Shown here: positions 10,720 through 20,303 of the stretch, piece after piece
Position numbering within the stretch: the first letter of the stretch is position 1
Layout: each line of letters opens with the position of its first letter
Assembly (NCBI RefSeq): GCF_000499385.1
Contig: NW_013654443.1
Location: forward strand, 1-23,513
DNA: 23,513 nucleotides
DNA from: Eimeria necatrix
Lineage: Eukaryota > Apicomplexa > Conoidasida > Eucoccidiorida > Eimeriidae
Reading direction: 5' to 3'
Notes under the pieces: model-generated
Seen by the model: the letters and a program-made list of their open reading frames with translations, nothing else
What the model was told of the DNA's origin: nothing
The model's database searches: none
Program-made: the position numbers and the translations under genes

Positions 10720-12282
10720 AGCTTATGTCTATTCCGTGAGTCGAACCGCGTTTGTAAGCGGTACGCAGCGCACGCTATGTACCTCGCGGCACAAACTGTA
10801 CAACGTTGCCGCTGCAGCCGCACCAACTGAAGCTGCAGCTGCTGCTGCAGTGCCCTGATATTTGTTTTTGTTGCACTTAAAGCAACGCATCGCCGCTGTA
10901 ACTAGACTTCGGCGAAGAGTTTGGCGATTCTTGGTGGAAAGTGGTGGGGAGTGAGAAATATCACCATGGGCTCACGAATGTGACAAAAAGAGCTGAAAAG
11001 ATAGAACAAGCAAGGGCAAAAATACGGCAAGAAACGGGCACAACAAAACTTAACGCGGAAACGAAACAGCTAGACTGATGCACAGGCAGACAAAAGTAAG
11101 TGGACAGAGAGTACGAAACAGAAGAGACACGAAGACCGAGAAGATGCCCTACTCTGTATCGCACGGAAACAGGAAACACAAACAAAAGCAAGGACATGCA
11201 CAGACACAGTCCCACACAATAAGGGGCAGGAGGAGCTTAGTAAGGAAAATGCGGCAAACTCCAAAAGAGAGATACCGCAGAAAAACCGGGAGAGATAGAC
11301 GCCGACGGGAGAAAATGAAGAGTACTCCCTGTGGCACGAGCCGGCAGAAAAAGAAGAGGTCGACGGACAGTAAAAGAGCGCAGGGAGCGCGCAGTCGATA
11401 TAGAACCGGACAAAGATACTAAAGCGGATACATAGTGGACGCAGACATGGAATGGAAGCAGTGCAGATAAGCAAACTACTGAATAATGGCTATCACCGCT
11501 GGGGAGAGGATGGTAAACACAGAAGCATACAAGCGTCCTGTGGCCACCAGAGATAAACGAGTCGGCGAGGGGACAGAGAACACCACGGTGATATGCAAAA
11601 CGCTAAAATCTTAGCGGCCGAAGCAATATATTTGGTGAAACTCTGGGAAGCGCCGCCTCTGCAGCAGTGAATTCCTGGCAATCCCGCAGCAAGAACTAGA
11701 AATACTCCACAAGCCACAGACGCTGTGATCGCTTATTTGCAAGTACATGACGTGCCCCAGTGTAAAGAAGAGGATGGCAGACCTGTGGCAATCCTGAGGG
11801 CGCCGAGCAGTCGGAGTGCAACTGTTTTTACTGCTCAGCCGCGGATCACAGCTGCTACAACAAAAGTCTTCAGTAGCAAGGGCAGTGAAGTACTAAAACA
11901 GCCCTACGGCGTTGCACAACTTTCGAAAAGCACTGTTGATGAAAGTAGTTACACTGGAAAGAGAAACTCTTAGAAGAGCTCCTCCATGCGAAAAGCACCT
12001 TCTGGAGGAGCAGCGTATATTGCTGCACGATCCTTTGCATGTGTTCATGCATTGCAGCACACACGGTGCTTCTCCTGCTGCTGAATAGTGCTGGTTGGAC
12101 GGTTTTTGCTGCTGCTGTTGCGGCCGCTGATGCAAATACTGCCGCACGGGTCGAAGGTTAACCTGTGGACAGCATATTCTGCAAACGCGATGCGGCCATG
12201 GACCCAAAAGTGCCCCATTTAAAACGTAATTCGCAGTGCTTCTGTACAGAGGAGCAACGAGGCCTCAGGTTCTGTCCACTGA
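10720..12282. other. Downstream region of the transporter; no supported gene
   Basis: CAG-like words persist for about 140 bases after the transporter stop (GCTGCAGCTGCTGCTGCAG near 10832-10850), then cease. A purine-rich block follows (entered separately). From 11500 to 12280 there are only short open frames. One at 11725-11973 (+, GTG-started, 82 codons) looks mildly protein-like but matches nothing I know. Confidence 0.4.
10960..11470 (+). repeat. Second purine-rich degenerate repeat block
   Basis: This has the same character as the block inside the transporter intron: A+G-rich + strand with words such as GACAGAGAG, AGAGACACGAAG and AAAGAGAGA. The word AAGAGACACGA occurs in both blocks (near 10011 and 11119), which suggests a common origin. 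It lies about 250 bases downstream of the transporter stop codon. Confidence 0.6.
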
Positions 12283-12532
12283 AAAGAGCAGTGCAGAAAG
12301 CCGTCGTCTGTGGAGTGTGCACTTAGGGAAGCGCTTGGGAAGGCCGCCGAACTTCCGCTAGCAGCGGGGCTTGATGCATATCTGAAGGAACAGTTGGTTC
12401 GTTCTGCGGCTGTTAGAAGAAGAAGCATGGAGCTGCAAACAGAACCCTTTCGCTGCAGGCCGAGGCCCCGTGTGCATGAGCACTTGGTGCTTCGGTTCTT
12501 GCATGCTAGGGGCTTTGTGAATGCGACTGTAG
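12283..12532 (+). CDS. Orphan exon-like frame with possible LisH motif (FOP/FOR20-like)
   Basis: This open frame follows a TGA at 12280-12282 and runs to a TAA at 12541-12543. A donor-like TAG|GTTTAAGT at 12532/12533 could end an exon. It lacks a convincing ATG start, so upstream exons would be needed. The peptide begins with an amphipathic helix-like part (ALREALGKAAEL, then AYLKEQLVRSAA). After a basic linker comes VHEHLVLRFLHARGF at 12472-12516, which fits the LisH pattern of centrosomal FOP/FOR20 proteins (helix, aromatic-Leu, Gly/Tyr turn). In those proteins an ALK..L helix also precedes LisH at similar spacing. The match was made by eye and partner exons were not found. It may equally be a chance frame. 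Confidence 0.25.
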
Positions 12533-12540
12533 GTTTAAGT

Positions 12541-12551
12541 TAAACCCTAAA
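12541..12551. other. Telomere-like 11-mer
   Basis: TAAACCCTAAA equals about 1.5 units of the TTTAGGG-type telomere repeat known from coccidia. The preceding bases make an almost perfect palindrome (GGTTTAAGTTAAACC, 12532-12546). A second partial copy (CCCCTAAAACCCTGA) lies near 12639. It may be a relic of the interspersed telomere-like repeats of Eimeria, or chance. Confidence 0.35.
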
Positions 12552-13380
12552 AAGCAAAGTCGCGCCCGCCATGAGAAAACACGCCAGCGAGACGTAGGGG
12601 CTGAGTCTGTCACCTATGACGGCCAGTTTACCTGCGAAGCCCCTAAAACCCTGAGCTTTTTTGTCTATAAGCTGCGGCATAGAAGGTCTGAGGAAGGTGC
12701 ACGTGCAAATGGATAGCAGCAACACCACAAGCATTGCATGCAGATTCAAGAGCGCCGTCATATTTCCAAAGCACAGACAGAAGAATGGGAGAACGGACGA
12801 AAACCCCAAACAGTACACGCTGACCGGCGCTGCGTCACTACGAGCAGAAAACGATGGAGAAGACGAAAAATACGTGATGTGAAACAGAAAAAGGCATTGC
12901 CAGTGCTCGAGAAGTTGTGCAGCTGGTTGTAGAAGTGCCGTCGACGCCGCCGCTGCTGCCGCAGCTAGAACAGCAGTGGCTCAAAGCCGGATGCTGCTGT
13001 ATCTCTTTCCCTTGGGACTCTTGTTCGAGAGATCAAGAATTGAGTTCCCCAAAAAGCTGTTGACAAGCTGGTGCTGCATGCAGCAGCGTCCGCAACCAGA
13101 ACAGTAGCACAAGCAGCACAGCCCACGGCCTCGGTGCGGCCTGTGCGGGCCGGCATATGGATCGGAAGATCAACACTCAATGAGCCTTGTTGTAGTTACG
13201 TTTCAATGAATTTGTCAAGTTTAAATTGTATTTCTTCTAGTTCTATTTCAACCGTAAGCAATCCTTGGCCTCATACTGGCCTGGGGCCCCTCCTTCGGCT
13301 GCGCGCATTGACTGTGTTTTGTTGCCTCCTTTTTTGATTTAAATTTGCCCCACAACACGGGGTGTTTTTCAATGACGAAG
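12552..13380. other. No supported gene between the LisH-like frame and the structured element
   Basis: Only short overlapping frames are seen. A + stretch at about 12598-12717 is open and mildly protein-like, and a join from 12532 to 12598 would keep frame, but the 65-bp intron and weak acceptor (ACGTAG) make this tentative. The stretch around 12900-13050 has several CAG/CTG words but no long run. Confidence 0.35.
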
Positions 13381-13500
13381 CCTAGGTGATCGGAGCTCAG
13401 AGTATAGGGTCTAGGGCCCTAGGCCGCAGGGCGCGGGTGGGAGCCGCCCGCGAAAGGCCAAAAATACTACGCGGCGTTGGCCTAACTCGTCTCCCACCTG
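13381..13500. other. GC-rich block with nested inverted repeats
   Basis: GGTGGGAG at 13436-13443 pairs with CTCCCACC at 13491-13498, and inside it AGGCCA at 13455-13460 pairs with TGGCCT at 13478-13483. A competing hairpin joins CGCGGG (13432-13437) with CCCGCG (13447-13452) over a 9-nt loop. CCTAGG occurs at 13381 and 13418. The block sits 165-285 bases upstream of the glycosyltransferase start codon, so it could be a structured leader, a promoter element or a small RNA. I cannot assign it to an RNA family. Confidence 0.4.
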
Positions 13501-13665
13501 CTACAGCGGGAGTAGAAGCAACAGTAATAGCACTAGAAACATATTAGGGGGCCCCGATGGACTGCCTGGTCTTGCAGTGTTGGGTAAGCTTGCGCGCGCC
13601 AACTGAACACTAGAGGGCACACTGCCGTTAGCAGCCACTGCGGCCGCAGCAGCGACAGAAAAACG

Positions 13666-14502
13666 ATGATGTCGGAATCCGACGCAGTGATTTCTGTAGA
13701 CAGGCCCCTTATAGGTCACGCTGCAAGCAGCAGCAGGTGCAGCATCAGCACTTGCGGCAGCAACGGCCACATCGAGACTCCCCCCTCACCAACGGCAGCG
13801 GCAGCAGCAGGAGCGACAGCAGCAGCACCTACACCCACGGATGAAACCTTTGTTGTTTCTTTTTCTTATGCTGATCGGTATCCTGTTAAGCAAAGGCGCC
13901 ACCCTAGTTCTCCGCACTTCGAAGAAAAGACGGCTTTGATAGAAGATGCGGCTTCTCCCACAGGCTTGGGGCAGGGAATCCAGCAGCGTCTGTGGCCTTT
14001 TCAGGGCCTCTGCCCTGAGAGGAAATTTTTGAGATGCATGCGGATGATCCCGCGGCTGAGTTGGGTCTTTCTGGCTGCTGTTCCTGTCGTGACTCTGCTG
14101 GCTTGGGGCTGCTGGCTCGTTTGGGTGAACAGCCGCATGCAAATTGTGTTTGCTGCTGAAAAAGCAGCCGCCGCAGCAGCTGCTGCAGCTGCGGAGAAGC
14201 CCATGCCCTATAGCCACATATCGTCGGACTCCATAAGAGGCCTAGCGGCTATTCCAGCGGCCCCCCGGGCACTCTCCTGCTGGGACCTGCAGCAGTACGA
14301 GCTGCCTGTGGAGCAGGAGGTGCTGCAGCAGCAAAGAGATGAGCCGTACAGTCTGCTGCACGCGGACGCAGCAGCAGTAGTGCCCTCAGCAGCAGATATC
14401 ATTGCTGCTGCGCCGTGGGAAAGAGACGCTCGGGACCCTTCCTTCGCGGTTCCCGACTGGGCGGTTCGGCCCCAGCAGCAGCAGGACCAGCAGGTGCCGG
14501 CA

Positions 14503-14536
<34 letters not shown>

Positions 14537-17060
14537 CAGTTGTGTCTGTTTGCACCTACAGGGATCCTCGCTACGGCGTCACAGTGACTGCTCTATTGGC
14601 ATCTCTTGTTGCCTCGCCTGAGAATGGCTGTACTGACACCTGCGCGCTTCCCTTTTGGAACAACTCACCGGAGTCTGCCCAGAAAGCTGAATCTGGGGCT
14701 GAGGGGGCCCCCGAGGCCCCGCGGGTGGGTTTGGGGGGCCCTTTGAGAGGCACAGCAGCAGCGGCGTCAGCTGCTGCGGCTCAGGGCCCGAAGGAAAGCC
14801 CTGCGGAAGCCCCGGAGCTGTGTCTTTTCTCCGAACCTTCTCTTTACAATGGGTGCAACACAATTGAGGGTCACTTGGCAGCGCAAGGGGTTGCTGCGCC
14901 TTCTCGGGACAAAGGCGTAAAGCTCACGGGCACGCCTGAGGTCGACGCGGCCCTGCTGCTGCACGGGGGCCTCCTGCGGCGGCGCGTGCTGCACTTCGTG
15001 AGTGGCTCGGATGCACTGACTCCGAGAGAGCTGTGGGCTCTGGACTCTGCCTTTGCAGCCATGCCTGGGGCCCTCGTCCGGTGGCACGTCATTCCCACCT
15101 GCAGGGCCCCCCAGCAGGGCCCCCCAGAAGAGGGGCCCCCGCACGGGGGAGTGCCTCCTGGAGGAGCTTCTGAGGGGGAGCCAGGGGAAAGCAGCAAAAG
15201 CCAGTACTCAGGTGGCGGCGAAACCACAAAGTGCCTCGAGAGGGCTCGCGAGACCCACTTCGCGCAGATGCAGATCTTCTGGCGCTCCGGCTACGACTTG
15301 CAGTACGTGCAGCACGACAGGCTCGACGCTTACTTCCAAGGTGAGGCAAGGATAAAAGGGTGCAGAGAGGAAATTGCAATTTCTTTTGCAGCTGTTTCTG
15401 GGGACGACAGTCACCGAACGTGAGGAAGTGCAGTCTTTGATATGTGCACAGTTATCAGCTCGGTTTGCATGCTTATGAGAGCGTCTATGAAATGCGAACG
15501 CCTGCCTTTAAAAGCATGTATTCCATGAGATCAACAAAACCCTTCCCGGTCATGGCCGGGGATTGTGTCTAAGGCAAACAGTTTGCTGCTGATGTGGACA
15601 CTTGTGGCGTAGGTCTTCCCCTGGAACGGCACGCCGAAGTGCTGTCGCGGCAGCCGCTGGGTCCTGCAGCTCAGCTGCAGAGGGTGCTGCAGCACATGCT
15701 GCGGACTCTGACGGCCGACGTTCTGCGGCTTGCTGTGGTGTACAGAGAAGGGGGCACCTACATGGACACTGATGTGGTGTCTGTACAGGAACTGCGCCAC
15801 CTTTCAAACTTCGTAGCCTGCGAAGGGCCTGAAGGCCTCACAAGGTTCTCTTGTGACCCTTGCCAGGCCGTCATTTCCTTCGAAGCCGGTCACGAGCGTC
15901 TACGGGAGTGGCTAGTCAACGTGGCGCTGCTGCTTGACAATGACAACAGCACAAGCACGGGCAGCGAGGGGGATTCCGGCAGCAGCGGCAGCAGCAGCAG
16001 CAGTTTGTGGAGAAGAATTAAAGGGATCCTTTTTGGGGCCGATCGAAGTATTTGGAGTTGGGATGGGCGGGCAGGAAAGTCTCTGGGGGAAATGCTAGCA
16101 GCGAACGACGAGGCAGAAAAGATGTATAAGCAGCGCAGCAGCAGCAACAGTAGCTATGATGCAGATAGGCCTTTTGCAAAGATGCTGCTGCTGCCTTGGG
16201 GAACTGTCGGCACAAAGCCGCTGCGGCTAATGCTCGATATGTGGTCCAAAGAAGGCTTACCGCACCTCGACGCCCGCAGGCTCGCGCCCAGTCTCCACAC
16301 GTCGGTGACGCAGCTGCAGCAGCAGCAACAGCAGCAGCAGCAAGGGCCGCAAAAGGAGCATAATGTGTATGGGAGTCCGTGGCCAGGACTGACTCGCATC
16401 TTAGGGAAGGCCCCGCTTCCATCTTCCGAGGCGCTGAAGGAGCACCTCCGGCAGTCTTGGGATCTGCAGCAGCAGCGGCGGCAAAAAGGGGCGAAGGCTC
16501 CGGAACAGAAGCCGCAGCAGCAGGTTGGGAGCGTCGTAGGCAGGCTTTTGCAAGGCATTTCTGAGGGCGTGAGCACGGGCTGGACTTGGCTGTTGGCTCT
16601 CACAGGCTACGGACCTTATGTGAATTTTGGCCAGCATGTGGACGAGCCTGCAAACAATGCGGAGCCGCCGTCATCTCTGTCGCTCTACGGGCCCACCGTG
16701 TTCTTCCCACTGAGCTACACAGAAGTGGCTTGGGACCGGCCCGCAGTGACTGCAGAACTGCTGTGGTCGCCCGCGAGGGCCCCGGAGGGTGTAGCCTTTT
16801 GGGAGGCCCTGGTTGCTGGGGGTCATGTTTACACGTTGCACTTGTACAGCACAATGATTCACTACTCGAAAGGCGACTTTTCCAAAGCCATTCAGGATGC
16901 CTCGCATGCGGCCATCGGAGTGATACAGCGCAGCTACTGCAGCCTCCTCTGCGGGGCTTCCCGCCTGCAGGTCTTTGGGGGCCCCGAGAGCAGCCGAGAA
17001 ATTCCCCACAAACTCTCGGAGCTCGCCAAGGTCTGGCTTAGGTACAACTACAACATATGA
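13666..17060 (+). CDS. Type II membrane glycosyltransferase with DxD motif, two exons
   Basis: Proposed exons are 13666-15340 and 15574-17060 (1,053 residues), with donor CAAG|GTGAGG and acceptor TGTCTAAG; both flanks keep frame. A short Ser-rich cytosolic tail leads to one membrane helix at about residues 131-153 (VFLAAVPVVTLLAWGCWLVW). Then comes a long low-complexity stem with Ala and Gln runs. The catalytic part opens near VLHFVSGSDALTPREL, written like the start of the DxD sugar-transferase family. The key segment LTADVLRLAVVYREGG is followed by TYMDTDVV; the Asp-Thr-Asp triplet is at 15765-15773. The later FFPLSYTEVAW and VYTLHLYSTMIHYSKG fit the C-terminal region of alpha-1,4-GlcNAc/galactosyltransferase-like enzymes (A4GNT/A4GALT type). 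It probably acts in the Golgi lumen on a nucleotide sugar; donor and acceptor are unknown. Ser/Gly and Gln insertions split the catalytic domain. An OCH1-like mannosyltransferase is the main alternative. Confidence 0.8.
14503..14535 (+). repeat. CAG run (poly-Gln) in glycosyltransferase stem
   Basis: Ten CAG and one CAA codon encode eleven glutamines in the lumenal stem region before the catalytic domain. Confidence 0.9.
16317..16343 (+). repeat. CAG run (poly-Gln) inside glycosyltransferase catalytic region
   Basis: Nine glutamine codons (CAG with two CAA) lie between the DxD motif and the C-terminal conserved block, in what is probably a surface loop. Confidence 0.9.
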
Positions 17061-18530
17061 TAGCAAGCGGGACTCCCGCAAGCTCAGCATGTAGCGGGTG
17101 CCCCCTATGAGACCCTTAGGCAATGGACCACTTGGAGCCTCCACTCCTTTGACGGAGCCTCAAGCTTGTCTTTGTTAGGATCCATTCAATGTTCACGAGA
17201 ACTTCTAGCTCACAGGGGCCCCCACCGCATGTGCCTGCAGAGGGCTCTTTGTATAGACTCCACAGGAGAGGGCCCCGCTCATTGTGGGCACCTAAAGGGC
17301 ACCACCATTTTCTAGCTACTGGAAGGTTTTGGTGAGTTCCTTCGAAGACATTCCTGTGAGGATCGCCGCAGAGGGCCCCCTTGCGTTTGTCTGCGAAAAG
17401 TCGCACTGTTTAAGCTGCACCAGGCCAGGCCTTTATTGCGCGTTTCCGTAGATCGACTTTTTGTATTTCAAATGCGCACTATCGGGGAGCGTGATGTCAT
17501 GCAGCTGCTACACCTATGTGGAGCACCAGGGCATGCAGAGGACATTTTGTGGCCCCCTGGGGGCTTCGGAGCTTCTTGTGTCCTCCCAACGTGCATACCG
17601 TCGCTGCTGCTCCCGTAACATTTAAAAAGGGTTTACCATTTGAAATAGGCTGCACAGGCGCCCCTGCAGTATGCCCAGTGCGCGCCTTAGGCAAATGCAT
17701 GGCTTCTGCCCTATCGGGATAAGGAAGCTGGGCATTTCCCCTTGTATGTAGGAGGTTTAGCGCTCACTAAGAAGGCCTTTCCGTTCTTGCCAGCAACAAG
17801 AAGCGGCATTGCCCATCGACTCACTGGAGGCACCCTTGGGGGGGTCCTTAGATTACTATACAGCATATATGCTTCCAGAAGAGAAGACGGGCGCCTCATA
17901 GGATCTTCTTAAGGAAAGGCACACAATTTGTGCAAAGGACGGGAACTGGTGTGTTCTTTTTATCTGAAGATAACGTCGTTTTAGCTACATTTTTGGCGGG
18001 TTGTTTCCTCTTGGCTGTGAGGCGGCCTGTCGCCTCACTTTTTTTAAACTAAAGTATTCCCAAAAATTGCCTATTTGTAGTTGAGTCGTACTCTGTACTT
18101 TTTTGAAGCAGACGGCGCTAAGACTCCTTTTCTTTCATGAAATGACGCCATAAGACTGCACCGGTCCACTTCCCGTCACCACACAAGGGGTTTTCTGCTT
18201 CGAAACTCTGTAATACGCACGAAGCTGGCTGTGTCTACAAGTTGTATTACTCCACTTTAGTGTCATTCTGTATTTCATGGTACTTTGATGGGCAAACTTC
18301 CATTCATATGCACCCGAAGATGCATTTATGCAGTCAGTTTCAGTTCAAGACAAAATCAGGTGTAGCCCCTGCGGGCGTAAAACACCCTATACACATAAGG
18401 AACACCCAAAAAAGCGGCCCCAACTCGCTGCAGCAGCTGCTGCTGCTGCTCTCCTTGCTGCAGAGGGGGTTGCACTTGGTCTTTTCTGAAAGAACCCTCG
18501 GCATCCCAGTGCACCAACTGCAGCAGTTGT
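17061..18530. other. Intergenic region between convergent genes
   Basis: The glycosyltransferase (+) stops at 17060 and the LLPH-like gene (-) stops at 18533-18531, so both 3' ends face this stretch. It holds no gene I can support. CAG/CTG runs are absent from 17061 to about 18430, then reappear (CAGCAGCTGCTGCTGCTGCT near 18431) within the last 100 bases. Several words of the type GGGGCCC or AGGGGGGCC occur at 17216-17390. Confidence 0.6.
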
Positions 18531-18683
18531 TTATTTCCGTTTGCTTCTGAAGCGCCCTTGGGGCCTTCTGGCTGCATGCTGTTTGAGGGAATCTTTGACA
18601 GTGGGTATTTGCTGTCGTCTCATGTCCGCGAGCACCTCTGCTGCAGGATCTTCAGCAACCATATCTCCTTCCGCGTCGCCTCC

Positions 18684-18716
<33 letters not shown>

Positions 18717-19416
18717 GCCGGCGCTGCCGTCGGCGACGTCATCTGCTGCTTCTTGCATGTCTGTATTCCCCAGGGCGTGCATGCGTCGGAGCGTTTCCCT
18801 GGCCTTCTGCACTTGAGGTCCTTCTGTCCTTCCAGGAAGACAATTGAAAATTGAAACAAGTTCAACTTTTTCTTCTTCCGTGAACTTCTTCCGCTGCCCC
18901 CAGCCCACCAAACCTGCCAGCGGCAAAGACTCTGAGCGAAAGTCCAGCGGCCGCGGCCCGGGGGTCTTTTGGGGGAAGACGGCATCTGGTGCATCTGTGG
19001 GGACACAGCGCAGGCGAGGCTTCAGCGACAATGTTTTGCTGCTGCTGCTGCTGCTGCAGCAGCAGCAGGCAGCTACAGGTGCTGCTGCTGCACTTCCTGC
19101 TACAGGTGCTGCTGCTGCACTTCCTGCTGCGCCTGCTGCACGGGTCACTGCACAGGCCCTCATGCCGCATTCAACGCAAAAGAGACATGGAACAGCAGCA
19201 GCAGCGCCAGCTGCTGCTGCTGCTCCTCAGGCAAGCTGCTGCTGCAGCGAATATCACTCGGTACAGACATCGGAGGGCACACAGAGGAGCTCATTACTAG
19301 CAGCTGGCCACCGCAGCAGCAGCAGCAGCAGTGGCAACCGGCTCGAGTGGAAGGCACAACAGCAAATGAAAAGAAGCAAAATGATACAAGATAAGACAAG
19401 AAGCCAACGCGGAACT

Positions 19417-19450
<34 letters not shown>

Positions 19451-19784
19451 AAGCAACAGAAACAGGCCAAGTACGGGGAAAGCCAGAATACGCCAATAGT
19501 GGCAACTTAGGGAAGAACCAAAAGGCAGTAATCAAAGATTGCACAAAATAAAATAAAAAGTGGCAGAGAGACGCAGAAAGATACGGAAGTGAAGATGGCT
19601 AACCGGGATGCAGAAACTTGTTCAAAGGCCTCTTGTTGAGCTGCATGGGGTCCTGCCCCTGCTGCACCATGTGCAGCCGCTGCTGCAGAGCTTGCATGCG
19701 CGCAGCTTCAACTGTTGCTGAGACATGCTGCCTCTTGACAGCCCTGAAGGCTCTCTTTGTCTTGCACCGCAAGCCCTTGGCCAT
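18531..19784 (-). CDS. Small basic protein with LLPH/DUF2423-like N terminus, two exons
   Basis: Exon 1 is 19784-19604 and exon 2 is 18994-18531 on the minus strand, giving 214 residues. The donor is CCCG|GTTAGC and the acceptor GTCCCCACAG; the 609-nt intron is phase 1 and the frame holds. The start MAKGLRCKTKRAFRAVKRQ has the pattern of the eukaryotic LLPH/YBL028C (DUF2423) family, small nucleolar-type proteins linked with ribosome assembly. An in-frame ATG eight codons upstream (19808) was not chosen because family members begin at MAK. The splice join gives NKFLHPDAPDAVFPQKTP, a smooth motif-like junction that supports the intron. KKFTEEEKVELVSIF and a helical LRRMHAL stretch follow, then an 11-residue Ala run, an acidic patch and a basic end (RRPQGRFRSKRK). 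Family assignment rests mainly on the N terminus, so a different basic nucleolar protein is possible. It is convergent with the glycosyltransferase gene. Confidence 0.65.
18685..18716 (-). repeat. CAG-type run (poly-Ala) in exon 2 of the LLPH-like gene
   Basis: It is seen as GCT/CTG repeats on the + strand. On the coding strand the frame is GCA, giving about eleven alanines between a helical region and an acidic patch. Confidence 0.9.
19038..19125. repeat. CTG/CAG palindrome and 27-bp duplication inside an intron
   Basis: A (CTG)n run at 19038-19056 meets a (CAG)n run ending at 19068, forming a perfect palindrome that could extrude a hairpin. Right after it, a 27-bp unit beginning GCTACAGGTGCTGCTG is duplicated in tandem (19072-19098 and 19099-19125). 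All of this lies inside the proposed intron of the LLPH-like gene, 44 bases or more upstream of exon 2. Confidence 0.85.
19418..19449. repeat. CAG run inside the LLPH-like gene intron
   Basis: Ten CAG units on the + strand; the transcript of the minus-strand gene therefore carries CUG here, the opposite sense to the exon 2 run. Confidence 0.9.
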
Positions 19785-20303
19785 TTCCCTAAATAAGGCT
19801 AAGTCCAAGCCGTCCGGTCTTTAAATGTTCCCGCTGCAGTCTCTGCTGCTGCTGCCGAAGCCGCTGCAGCCACCACTATCACGAGGAAGGCAGCTTCTGC
19901 TGCTGCCGCGGGCGCTGCTGCTGCTGCTGCGGCTGCTGCTGTGTCGGACGACGGGTCCGTCAGATGGGGGCCAGCGAGCAGCAGATGAAACAGCAGCAGA
20001 TGAAGAGGCTTGGAGTCTCTTATGGCCTATCAAACGAGATATAATATTCAGTGTATTGTTATGTCGCTCCTGCGAAGAGCTGCTGCGAAACAGAGCATCA
20101 ACGACGCCAGCAGCAGCTGCCTTCCACACTGCTCCGGCAACAGCAAGACCACGAGCAGCAGCACTAAAACCCTGGAGTTGCAGCAGCAAATATGCAGCAG
20201 CAACAAATAAAATGTTGCTGCCATGTAGCGGAAATGCTAGCTGTGGCTTTAACTGCATGCGCCAAGGCTGGGCCCCACACGGAAGCCTCGCTGAAAAGCC
20301 CTG
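19785..20303. other. CAG/CTG-rich upstream leader of the LLPH-like gene
   Basis: The stretch before the minus-strand start codon is full of CTGCTG and CAGCAG words (19840-20220) and has open frames on both strands. None shows a conserved domain, and the frames overlap, so I take it as promoter or untranslated leader. Confidence 0.4.

Noticed and set aside
10725..10800. tRNA-like B-box word (GGTTCGACTC) on the minus strand near 10740-10755
   Set aside because: The bases flanking the loop do not form a T-stem (GG faces CA), and no A box or acceptor stem is found at the right distance.
11070..11474. 134-codon Phe/Ser/Cys-rich minus-strand frame that looks like membrane helices
   Set aside because: It is the complement of the purine-rich repeat block, so a hydrophobic reading is expected from low complexity alone.
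15341..15391. A 51-bp mini-intron ending in the fine acceptor TTTTGCAG
   Set aside because: It keeps the old frame and leads to the stop at 15421-15423, losing the DxD half of the enzyme; the join 15340/15574 restores a full domain.
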